The notes under the pieces were generated by a model, which saw nothing but the letters and a program-made list of their open reading frames with translations, made no database searches and had not been told where the DNA came from. The translations under genes were made by a program, and so were the position numbers. 14,155 bases of DNA from Sutterella sp. Its GTDB lineage: Bacteria > Pseudomonadota > Gammaproteobacteria > Burkholderiales > Burkholderiaceae_F. Positions 7,307-13,843 of this stretch are shown here, piece after piece. Each line of letters begins with the position of its first letter. Position 1 is the stretch's first letter. The stretch is from the NCBI GenBank assembly GCA_003488465.1, contig DNLN01000194.1, forward strand, positions 1 through 14,155, given 5' to 3'.

Positions 7307-8659
7307 TCAGGGGTACACAGGAACGGAAACCCGCCCCTTGAGCGCCTCGAGAATCGCCGAAACGGTTACAAAGGATCCAAATCCGATGATTTTAACAGCA
7401 CGCCCCTCGCGGAGCGCCTTGCGGCTGTCGGAAAGCGCCGTCTCCAGCGCATCCCGGACATGGTCGAAGGACTCAACGCGCGTCATGTCGACGCCGGCCT
7501 GGCGCATCGCCTCGCAAAGCTGCGCGGCGCTTGCCGCCCTCGGGCCCGTGAGCGAAGCCACAAACCAGCGGGAGATCAGCGGACGCACGATTGCCGAAAC
7601 CTTCTGCATGTCCTTGTCGGCGAGCATGCCGAAGACCGCCCAGAGCTCCTCGCCCTGCCCCGTGCTGCGGCGAAGATTCTCCGCAAGCGCTTCAGCCGCA
7701 TTCGGGTTGTGTCCGACGTCAATCCTGAGCTCGGCGCCAAGCGAATCGGCGGGCTTCACGCACTCGAAGCGCCCCGTGAGGCGCACGTCCTTCAGTCCCC
7801 TCTCGATCCCTTTTTCAAAGTCGGGGAAGCTGTCCTTGAGCAGTGCTAGCGCAGCAAGCGCCCCGGCCGCATTCTGAATCTGGTTCGAGCCGTCAAGGGC
7901 GGGCATCGGAAGGCCCTTCCAAGCAGCCCTGCCGTCGGAAAACTTCAGCTCGAACGACTGACCGTCGGCGGCAAGGTGCGTGTCATAGTCTCTGCCGTAG
8001 ACATAGAGCGGAGCTCCGATTGCGGCCGCATGCTCGAGCAGCGTCGCGGGAGGATTGCGGTCGGTGCAAACCGCCGGCCGCCCCTGCCGATAGATGCATG
8101 CCTTCTCATAGGCGATGCCCTCGCGGCTGCTGCCGAGGAACGCCACGTGATCGATGCCGATCGCGCAGACGATGCCGCAGCTCGTATCGATGGCGTTCAT
8201 GGCGTCCAGCCTGCCACCAAGGCCGATTTCCAGGATCACGGCATCGAGCTTTGCGTCGGCAAAGATCTTGAGGATTGCGAGCCCGGTGAATTCGAAATAG
8301 GAAAGCGTCATGTCGCCTCGGGCGTCGTTCACGGCCTTCAAGGCCTGAACGATGAGCGCATCGTCGGCCTCCTTCCCCTCCAGGAGCACGCGTTCGTTGA
8401 ATCGGATGAGGTGGGGCGAGGTGTGCATGCCGACGCGGTACCCGGCAGCGCGAAGCACCGATTCGATGATGGCACAGGTGCTGCCCTTGCCGTTGGTGCC
8501 CGCAACCGTGAAGACAGGGCACTCGAAGCGAATCCCCATTTTGCCGATCATGAGATTCATGCGCTCAAGTCCGAGATCAATGGGCTTGCTGTGCAGCCGC
8601 TCGATGAACTCGAGCCAGTCGGAGAGGCTCTCCGAAGCCGGAGCCGTGATTTCAGTCAT
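7307..8659 (-). CDS. folC: Bifunctional folylpolyglutamate synthase/dihydrofolate synthase
   Basis: FolC joins glutamate to dihydropteroate and extends the polyglutamate tail of folates in the cytoplasm. From MTEITAPASESLSDWLEF the protein has 450 residues. It shows HSKPIDLGLERM, the Mur-ligase P-loop AGTNGKGSTCAI (residues 53-63), SPHLIRFNERVLL and the TGLAILKIFADAKLDAV block. ILEIGLGGRLDAMNAID and IGIDHVAFLGSSREGIA follow, and HNPNAAEAL marks the C-terminal domain. I chose the ATG at 8659 from homology. It has no Shine-Dalgarno, because a terminator-like hairpin occupies that position. An in-frame extension upstream runs into the M50 gene and is not family-like. The gene starts 34 nt after the M50 stop and lies 37 nt before the SPOR gene. 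Confidence 0.95.
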   Translation of the reverse strand: MTEITAPASESLSDWLEFIERLHSKPIDLGLERMNLMIGKMGIRFECPVFTVAGTNGKGSTCAIIESVLRAAGYRVGMHTSPHLIRFNERVLLEGKEADDALIVQALKAVNDARGDMTLSYFEFTGLAILKIFADAKLDAVILEIGLGGRLDAMNAIDTSCGIVCAIGIDHVAFLGSSREGIAYEKACIYRQGRPAVCTDRNPPATLLEHAAAIGAPLYVYGRDYDTHLAADGQSFELKFSDGRAAWKGLPMPALDGSNQIQNAAGALAALALLKDSFPDFEKGIERGLKDVRLTGRFECVKPADSLGAELRIDVGHNPNAAEALAENLRRSTGQGEELWAVFGMLADKDMQKVSAIVRPLISRWFVASLTGPRAASAAQLCEAMRQAGVDMTRVESFDHVRDALETALSDSRKALREGRAVKIIGFGSFVTVSAILEALKGRVSVPVYP

Positions 8660-8664
8660 ATCGC

Positions 8665-8686
8665 AAAAGCCGTGCTGCCGCACGGC
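8665..8686 (-). promoter_or_regulatory. Terminator-like hairpin directly upstream of the folC start
   Basis: On the minus strand GCCGTGC-GGCA-GCACGGC forms a perfect 7-bp GC-rich stem with a 4-nt loop, followed by TTTTGCG. It begins 7 nt after the M50 stop, and the T run ends only 5 nt before the folC ATG. It thus fills the place where the ribosome-binding site should be. It may end M50 transcripts, attenuate folC, or hide its start. The structure is seen; the role is inferred. Confidence 0.6.
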
Positions 8687-8693
8687 CCCTTTC

Positions 8694-9350
8694 CTACAAA
8701 AACAGTTCCAGTATCCAGCTGCCCAGCCGCAGGAACGGCGTGATGAAGACATTGAGCAGTCCGCTTGCAATCAGGATGATCATGATGATCATGCCGTAGC
8801 GCTCAAGCTGGGCATAGGAGGCGGCCAGCCGATACGGAAGCAGCCCCTCGAGGATCCGCCCGCCGTCAAGCGGCAGGATCGGAATAAGATTAAAGGCCAT
8901 CAGCATGAGGTTCACGCTCACGCCCGCGGAGGCCGTTTCAAAGAACACCTGCTGGGCAAGTCCCTCGGGCATCGGCACGACGAGAAAACGGATGAGAAGC
9001 ACCCAGACAATCGCCTGCAGCAGATTGCTTGCAGGCCCGGCGAGCGCAACCAGAACCATGTCCGTCTTGGGATTGCGCAGCCTGCCGAAATTCACGGGCA
9101 CGGGCTTGGCCCAGCCAAAGAGAATGCCGCCTGCGCCGGAGATGAGGCTCCCCAGAAGGAGCAGCCCGGGAATCAGCACCGTGCCGACCGGATCAATGTG
9201 GCGGATGGGGTTGAGCGTCACGCGGCCCAGCATGTATGCGGTCGGGTCTCCCAGCTGCTTGGCGGCATACCCGTGGGCGGCCTCGTGCAGCGTGATCGCA
9301 AGAATCGCGGGAATCGCGTAAATCGCGATGGTCAGAATGATGTTTTGCAT
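8694..9350 (-). CDS. Site-2 protease family (peptidase M50) membrane metalloprotease
   Basis: This 218-residue polytopic membrane protein has the zinc motif HEAAH (H22, E23, H26) in its first helix, then RVTLNPIRHIDPVGTVL, AGPASN (104-109) and NLIPILPLDGGRIL (from 154), with D162 as third zinc ligand. That is the short M50B arrangement without PDZ or CBS domains. Such proteins cleave substrates within the membrane, but targets of this compact subgroup are mostly unknown. It is distinct from RseP, which is longer, has PDZ domains and normally follows dxr. No clear Shine-Dalgarno precedes the ATG. It begins 27 nt after the yqaA stop, so the two are likely co-transcribed. Confidence 0.93.
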   Translation of the reverse strand: MQNIILTIAIYAIPAILAITLHEAAHGYAAKQLGDPTAYMLGRVTLNPIRHIDPVGTVLIPGLLLLGSLISGAGGILFGWAKPVPVNFGRLRNPKTDMVLVALAGPASNLLQAIVWVLLIRFLVVPMPEGLAQQVFFETASAGVSVNLMLMAFNLIPILPLDGGRILEGLLPYRLAASYAQLERYGMIIMIILIASGLLNVFITPFLRLGSWILELFL

Positions 9351-9377
9351 AGGCGGGCAAGTGTAGCAAAGACGCCT

Positions 9378-9809
9378 TCAGGCGAACACTTCGAAAAGCC
9401 CCAGAATCAGTGCGTAGCGAAGGAACTTGCCCGCGGCGCAAAAAAGCGTCGAGGGCAGTACCGGCAGCCTCATCCAGCCGGCCGCAACCGGGATCGCGTC
9501 CCCGGCAAGCGGCACCCAGCAAAGAAGCATCGCGGCGGGTCCGAACCGGTTGAGCCACGCGATCGCCCGCGCCGAGTGCGGTCTGCGGGGCGGAATGCAC
9601 CGCCCGAGCATGTACGAAGTCATGCTGCCGGCGGTGTTGGCGACGCTTGCGACCATTAGGAGCAGGGCGACGCCTTGAGGGTGCAGCGCCCTTACGGCAA
9701 GCACGGCGGCTTCGCTGGTGCCCGGAAGCACGGTTGCCGAAGTGAAGGCGCTCAGCGCAACGCCAAGCAATCCGTACTGCGCGCACCATGCCGCGAGGTC
9801 AAATCCCAT
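9378..9809 (-). CDS. YqaA family (SNARE-associated/DedA-like) membrane protein
   Basis: From MGFDLAAWCAQYGLLG the protein has 143 residues. It shows the YqaA hallmarks: SATVLPGTSEAAVL near the N-terminus, SVANTAGSMTSYMLGR, WLNRFGPAAMLLCWVPLAGD, AGWMRLP and GKFLRYALI. Three to five hydrophobic segments are present. The family belongs to the DedA-like SNARE-associated group of inner-membrane proteins; relatives affect membrane integrity and some move lipids, but YqaA itself has no assigned function. I chose the ATG at 9809 (GGGA about 7 nt upstream) over an in-frame ATG at 9854, which would add 15 residues unlike the family. It is the first gene of the minus-strand run towards folC. Confidence 0.85.
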   Translation of the reverse strand: MGFDLAAWCAQYGLLGVALSAFTSATVLPGTSEAAVLAVRALHPQGVALLLMVASVANTAGSMTSYMLGRCIPPRRPHSARAIAWLNRFGPAAMLLCWVPLAGDAIPVAAGWMRLPVLPSTLFCAAGKFLRYALILGLFEVFA

Positions 9810-10110
9810 GCTTGATTCCCAAAGAGTCCAAAAGAACGGTTGACATCTTGCCACCAGCCTACGGATTTGCCCCTAGCCTTCAGTCTCCAAAACAGGACTT
9901 CTTTGTTTCATCTCAGAAGAAGGGTTCCGCCACCCGCAAGGAAGCCCTCATGCTGTGGCATAGTTCGCCTACCAGAAGGCTCGGCGGGAAGCATTTCCTT
10001 GCGCGGGCCGTTCGGCTTGCCCGCGATCCCCATTGTCCACGCGCCGGCGACCCTTTGTGTTCGGATTTTTAAACCCTTTTCCTTTCCACCTTTTAGCAGG
10101 AGTTCTTCCC
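9810..10110. other. Divergent intergenic region between yqaA and fhs
   Basis: These 301 nt must hold the promoters for both directions, yet no complete consensus promoter stands out. A perfect TTGACA lies at 9840-9845 on the plus strand, but nothing like TATAAT follows at 16-18 nt. Several short inverted repeats are present: GGGTTCC/GGAAGCCC (9922-9928 with 9940-9947, one bulge) and CGCGGGC/GCCCGCG (10002-10008 with 10019-10025, perfect 7 bp). A leader RNA for fhs is possible. I looked for the conserved blocks of the ZTP and tetrahydrofolate riboswitches and saw neither. Short open frames crossing here resemble no known protein. Confidence 0.55.
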
Positions 10111-11757
10111 ATGCTTTCCGACATTGAAATTGCACAGGCTGCAAAGCTCAAGCGCATCGACGATCTCGCCCACGAGTGGGGTCTTTCCGATGAGGAGTTC
10201 GAGCCCTACGGCCGCGACAAGGCCAAGGTGACGCTCGACCCCGCCCGCAAGATGAAGGGCAAGCTCATCCTTGTGACCGCCTCTTCTGGCATGCCCGCCG
10301 GCTCGGGCAAGACGACGACCTCGATCGGCCTGGCGCAGGGCATGAATCGGCTCGGCAAGAAGGCCGTGCTCGCCCTGCGCGAGCCCTCCCTCGGGCCGGT
10401 CTTCGGCATGAAGGGCGGCGCTGCCGGCGGCGGCTACTCCCAGGTTCTGCCGATGGAAGCCATCAACCTTCACTTCACGGGCGACTTCCACGCCATCACC
10501 GCGGCCAACAACCTGCTCGCCGCCCTGATCGACAACGCACGCCTCAAGGGCCAGGTGAGCCTGAAGGAAGTCACCTGGAAGCGCGTGCTCGACGTGAACG
10601 ACCGCCAGCTGCGCTTCATCGTCGACGGACTCGGCGGCTCTGCGAACGGCATTCCGACGGAAACCGGCTTTGACATCACCGCCGCCTCCGAACTGATGGC
10701 CGTGCTGTGCCTTGCGGACAGCGAAGCGGATCTTCGCGCCAGGCTCGATCGGCTCGTCATCGGCATCAAGACCGACGGCACCGCCTTCACCTGCGGCGAA
10801 CTCGGCGCCACCGGCGCCCTGATGGCTCTGCTCCTTGAGGCCGTCAAGCCCAACCTCGTTCAGACCATCGAAGGCACGCCCGCATTCGTGCACGGCGGCC
10901 CGTTCGCCAACATCGCCCACGGATGCAACTCGATCGCCGCCACCAAGGCCGCCCTCACCCTTGGCGACTTCGCCATCACCGAGGCAGGCTTCGGTTCCGA
11001 TCTTGGCGCCGAGAAGTTCTTCGACATCAAGTGCCGCCACGCTGGCTTCACGCCCTCGGCAGTCGTGCTGGTCACGAGCCTGAAGGCCCTCAAGTGGCAC
11101 GGCGGCGTGCCCCTGCCTGACATCGGCAAGCCCAACATGGAAGCCCTCAAGAATGGTCTGTGCAACCTTGATGCGCACGTTGCCAACCTCAAGCAGTACG
11201 GCCCGAAGATCGTCGTTGCGATCAATCACTTCTACAACGATCCGCAGGATGAGCTCGAAGTGCTGCGTGCGCGCTGCGCCGAACTCGGAGTGCGCTTTGC
11301 CCTGAGCGACGCGTTCGCCCTGGGCGGCAAGGGTGCCGAAGATCTCGCTCGCGAAGTCATCGCCGCTTGCGAGGGAGAGCCCCAGCCGCTCACCTTCTGC
11401 TATCCGAGCGAAGCGCATGTGCTCGACAAGGTCAAGGCCGTTGCCACGAAGGTCTACGGTGCCGGCAAGGTGACGCTTTCGGACGCCGCCCGCAAGGATC
11501 TGAAGGCGATCGAGGCCCTTGGCTTTGAGAAGCTCCCGGTCTGCATTGCCAAGACGCCGCTCTCGCTCACCGCCGATCCGAAGGTGATGGGTGCCCCGAA
11601 GGGATTCGAGCTGCCCGTGCAGCGTTTCATCCTGAACGCAGGCGCCGGCTTCGTTGTCGTGACAACCGGCGCCATCATGCGTATGCCTGGCTTGCCCAAA
11701 ACCCCTGCCGCCTACAACATTGATGTTAAGGATGGCAAGATTACCGGCCTGGCATAA
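10111..11757 (+). CDS. fhs: Formate-tetrahydrofolate ligase (10-formyl-THF synthetase), divergent
   Basis: Fhs uses ATP to join formate to tetrahydrofolate, giving 10-formyl-THF for purine synthesis, initiator-tRNA formylation and one-carbon flow. The protein has 548 residues, near the usual 555-560. It carries the P-loop PAGSGKTTTSIGLAQG (G64-T70), REPSLGPVFGMKGGAAGGGY (90-109), INLHFTGDFHAI, GFDIT (186-190) and VHGGPFANIAHGCNS (from 260). Some signature positions differ from the norm: GSGKTT instead of GEGKTT, P-T-E instead of P-R-E at 182-184, and VTSLKALKWHGG (321-332) instead of VATIRALKxHGG. The catalytic core still looks intact. The ATG at 10111 has AGGAG 8 nt upstream; an in-frame ATG at 10033 lies in non-family-like sequence. 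It is divergent from the folC run. Confidence 0.96.
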   Translation: MLSDIEIAQAAKLKRIDDLAHEWGLSDEEFEPYGRDKAKVTLDPARKMKGKLILVTASSGMPAGSGKTTTSIGLAQGMNRLGKKAVLALREPSLGPVFGMKGGAAGGGYSQVLPMEAINLHFTGDFHAITAANNLLAALIDNARLKGQVSLKEVTWKRVLDVNDRQLRFIVDGLGGSANGIPTETGFDITAASELMAVLCLADSEADLRARLDRLVIGIKTDGTAFTCGELGATGALMALLLEAVKPNLVQTIEGTPAFVHGGPFANIAHGCNSIAATKAALTLGDFAITEAGFGSDLGAEKFFDIKCRHAGFTPSAVVLVTSLKALKWHGGVPLPDIGKPNMEALKNGLCNLDAHVANLKQYGPKIVVAINHFYNDPQDELEVLRARCAELGVRFALSDAFALGGKGAEDLAREVIAACEGEPQPLTFCYPSEAHVLDKVKAVATKVYGAGKVTLSDAARKDLKAIEALGFEKLPVCIAKTPLSLTADPKVMGAPKGFELPVQRFILNAGAGFVVVTTGAIMRMPGLPKTPAAYNIDVKDGKITGLA

Positions 11758-11816
11758 CAAGTATCATTGATACCTGTTGGAATCGCGGCGGATACCCTCA
11801 TTAGCCGTCGCTCAAG

Positions 11817-11850
11817 CGGCTCCGCAACCAACCTGCGGAGCCGTTTCTTG
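11817..11850 (+). terminator. Intrinsic terminator/attenuator between fhs and alsT
   Basis: CGGCTCCGCA (11817-11826) and TGCGGAGCCG (11834-11843) form a perfect 10-bp stem with a 7-nt loop, followed by TTTCTTG. It lies 59 nt after the fhs stop and ends about 32 nt before the alsT ATG. It can end fhs transcripts. Because no room remains for a promoter between it and alsT, alsT must be transcribed through it, either from fhs or from a promoter just before it. TTGATA (11767-11772) with GATACC (11791-11796), 18 nt apart, is a poor candidate promoter. Confidence 0.75.
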
Positions 11851-11881
11851 TCCGGCAAAAGCGAAAAAGAAAGGATTACCC

Positions 11882-13408
11882 ATGCTTGAATTTGCCAATA
11901 CCCTGAACGGATGGGTTTGGAGTTCATTCCTTGTTTACCTGTGTCTAGGTACGGGACTGTTCTTCTCCCTGCGCTCGCGCTTTGTGCAGCTGCGCATGTT
12001 CCGCGAGATGCTCCGCCTGATGTTTCAAAAGAAGACTGACAACTCGGGCGTCTCCTCGTTCCAGGCACTCTCGATGACCCTTGCCGGACGCGTCGGCACC
12101 GGCAACATTGCAGGCGTGGCAACGGCCATCTGCTTTGGCGGCCCCGGAGCCCTGTTCTGGATGTGGGTGGTGGCATTCCTCGGTGCCTCGAGCGCCTTTG
12201 TCGAATCCACGCTCGGCCAGATCTACAAGGAAAAGATCAACGGCGAATGGACGGGCGGCCCTGCCTTCTACATTGAAAAGGCAGGCCGCAACAAGTTCTT
12301 CGCGTGGGTGTTCGCCATCATCACCCTGTGCGCGGCCGGGTTCCTCTGCCCGGGCGTTCAGTCCAACTCCATCGCACTTGCCGCCGAGCACGCTTTCGGC
12401 CTGAATCCGACCATCACGGCGGCGCTCATCGCTTCGCTCCTGTGCTTCATCGTCTTCGGCGGCTTGAAGCGCATCGCCAACTTCACCACCCTGGTCGTGC
12501 CTTTCATGGCTCAGGCCTACATCGTGGTGGCGCTCATCGTCGTGTTCTACAACGTCGATCACATTCCGGAAATCTTCCGCCTAATCTTCTCGAGCGCGTT
12601 CAGTCTTGACTCGACCTTCGGCGGCATCGCCGGCGCGGCCGTGAGCTGGGGCGTGAAGCGAGGCATCTACTCGAACGAAGCCGGCCAGGGTACGGGACCG
12701 CACGCCTCGTCCGCCGCCAGCGTGTCGCACCCTGCCAAGCAAGGCCTCGTGCAGGCATTCTCGGTGTACATCGACACCTGGTTCGTGTGCACCGCAACGG
12801 GCTTCATGATTCTGCTCACGGGCTGCTACAACGTCACCGGATCGAGCGGCTTTCTCTATGAAGGTCTGAAGGGCGCCACCGCCGGCCCCGTCTACACGCA
12901 GATGGCTGTTGACTCGGTGATGCCGGGCTTTGGTTCTCCCTTCATCACGATCGCCCTGTTCTTCTTTGCGTTTACGACGATTCTCGCGTACTGCTACCAG
13001 GCTGAAGTCAACGTCAAGTTCATCAATCGCTATCTGAACCTGCCCTGGCTGCTCCCGGTGATGCGCATCATCTGCGCGGCATCCGTTGCCTACGGCGCCA
13101 TCAAGACGGCAGACGTGGCCTGGATGCTTGGCGACATCGGCATCGGCCTGATGGCCTGGGTGAACCTGATCGCAATCCTGTTGCTCCAGGGCCCCGCCTT
13201 CAAGGCGCTGCGCGATTATGAGAATCAGTTGAAGCCCGGCGTCGAGCCGGTGTTCCACCCCGAGCAGCTCGGCATCAAGAACGCCGAGTACTGGGAAGGC
13301 AACCGCGCCGAACTCAACCTTGAACTCGAAGCAACGGAGGGCATCAACAACCAGCCGGTGACGGAAGGTCTGCGAAAACTGATCCGAAGCTTCTACGGCA
13401 AGGATTGA
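11882..13408 (+). CDS. Sodium:alanine (or glycine) symporter, AGCS family
   Basis: AGCS carriers import alanine or glycine with sodium across the inner membrane. The 508-residue product starts MLEFANTLNGWVWSSF and has about eleven hydrophobic segments. Diagnostic blocks are RVGTGNIAGVATAICFGGPG, FVESTLGQIYKEK, WTGGPAFYIEKAG and GVKRGIYSNEAGQGTGPHAS, followed by YIDTWFVCTATGFMILLTG. The substrate (alanine, glycine or both) cannot be read from sequence. The ATG at 11882 has AAAGGA about 7 nt upstream; an in-frame ATG at 11777 lies before the terminator hairpin and adds non-family sequence. It follows fhs on the same strand. If it carries glycine, it would supply one-carbon units for the folate pathway that fhs also feeds, which is inference. 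Confidence 0.95.
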   Translation: MLEFANTLNGWVWSSFLVYLCLGTGLFFSLRSRFVQLRMFREMLRLMFQKKTDNSGVSSFQALSMTLAGRVGTGNIAGVATAICFGGPGALFWMWVVAFLGASSAFVESTLGQIYKEKINGEWTGGPAFYIEKAGRNKFFAWVFAIITLCAAGFLCPGVQSNSIALAAEHAFGLNPTITAALIASLLCFIVFGGLKRIANFTTLVVPFMAQAYIVVALIVVFYNVDHIPEIFRLIFSSAFSLDSTFGGIAGAAVSWGVKRGIYSNEAGQGTGPHASSAASVSHPAKQGLVQAFSVYIDTWFVCTATGFMILLTGCYNVTGSSGFLYEGLKGATAGPVYTQMAVDSVMPGFGSPFITIALFFFAFTTILAYCYQAEVNVKFINRYLNLPWLLPVMRIICAASVAYGAIKTADVAWMLGDIGIGLMAWVNLIAILLLQGPAFKALRDYENQLKPGVEPVFHPEQLGIKNAEYWEGNRAELNLELEATEGINNQPVTEGLRKLIRSFYGKD

Positions 13409-13432
13409 TCGCCGTTCATCTCTCAGGATGAC

Positions 13433-13475
13433 AATCGCCGGGACAGGCCAAGCAACCTTCCCGGCGATTTGTTTT
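13433..13475 (+). terminator. Intrinsic terminator after the AGCS symporter gene
   Basis: AATCGCCGGGA (13433-13443) and TCCCGGCGATT (13459-13469) form a perfect 11-bp stem with a 15-nt loop, followed by TGTTTTG. It is 24 nt past the stop codon and closes the plus-strand unit before the convergent SHOCT gene, whose stop is 25 nt farther on. On the minus strand there is no T run, so it should act on plus-strand transcripts only. Confidence 0.8.
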
Positions 13476-13499
13476 GATGCAGAGAAACATTGGACGGCA

Positions 13500-13835
13500 C
13501 TAGATCCGCTCGAGCAGTTTCCTGCGCTTCTCCGCAAATTCGCTCTCGGTGATCAGCCCCTGATCGTGGAGCTCGGACAACTTCCTGATGGCCTCAAGCG
13601 CGTCGGACGCCGCAGGAGCCGCGGCCTCCTCAAGACTCGTGCCAAGTATCGACCACACAAGAGCACCCACCCACGTGATGCCGAAGAAGAGCCCCGCCCA
13701 GCTGAGAATCGCGATGATCGTGACATCCCCGGAGGGCATGTTCCTTTTTTTGGCGATGATGATCGGAATGCGCAGCAGGAAGATGCCGATGACGATCATC
13801 AGCGCCACAAGCACCCACAGGATGGCACTGTCCAT
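13500..13835 (-). CDS. Small membrane protein: Imm-superinfection-like helix pair with C-terminal SHOCT domain
   Basis: This 111-residue protein has a membrane helix at about 5-28, a basic turn (KKR, 29-31) and a second hydrophobic stretch at about 37-64 (DVTIIAILSWAGLFFGITWV then GALVWSI). The W, G and LVW spacing of the second stretch resembles T4 Imm-type superinfection-immunity membrane proteins, a family widespread in bacterial genomes and mostly uncharacterised. Residues 79-110 form a SHOCT module (EAIRKLSELHDQGLITESEF followed by AEKRRKLL), a short helical tail thought to mediate oligomerisation or protein contacts. AGGAG 6 nt before the ATG overlaps the pckA stop, so it is probably translated from the pckA mRNA. 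The Imm assignment is tentative; the SHOCT call is firm. Confidence 0.85.
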   Translation of the reverse strand: MDSAILWVLVALMIVIGIFLLRIPIIIAKKRNMPSGDVTIIAILSWAGLFFGITWVGALVWSILGTSLEEAAAPAASDALEAIRKLSELHDQGLITESEFAEKRRKLLERI

Positions 13836-13843
13836 CGCAACTC

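Noticed and set aside
7303-7314. Small CCCC-TGA-GGGG hairpin around the folC stop codon.
   Set aside because: The stem is only 4 bp with a 3-nt loop and no T run follows, which is too little to call a terminator.
8775-8793. Palindromic ATGATC/GATCAT repeat.
   Set aside because: It lies inside the M50 gene and encodes a Met-Ile-Ile repeat in a membrane helix.
9303-9327. Three direct copies of AATCGCG at 9-nt spacing.
   Set aside because: They encode repeated Ala-Ile in the first helix of the M50 protease, so codon use explains the repeat.
9910-10030. Possible tRNA or riboswitch in the fhs upstream region, suggested by clustered short stems.
   Set aside because: No cloverleaf with a T-loop consensus and no ZTP or tetrahydrofolate riboswitch core could be found by eye.
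9788-10072. Short plus- and minus-strand frames in the fhs upstream region.
   Set aside because: They lack convincing ribosome-binding sites and resemble no family; the composition is not protein-like.
10093-11760. A 555-codon open frame on the minus strand opposite fhs.
   Set aside because: It mirrors fhs exactly, has no family motif, and is expected from GC-rich codon bias. The plus-strand frame is an unmistakable Fhs.
12581-13537. A 318-codon minus-strand frame opposite the AGCS symporter.
   Set aside because: It has no recognisable motif; the symporter on the other strand is certain.
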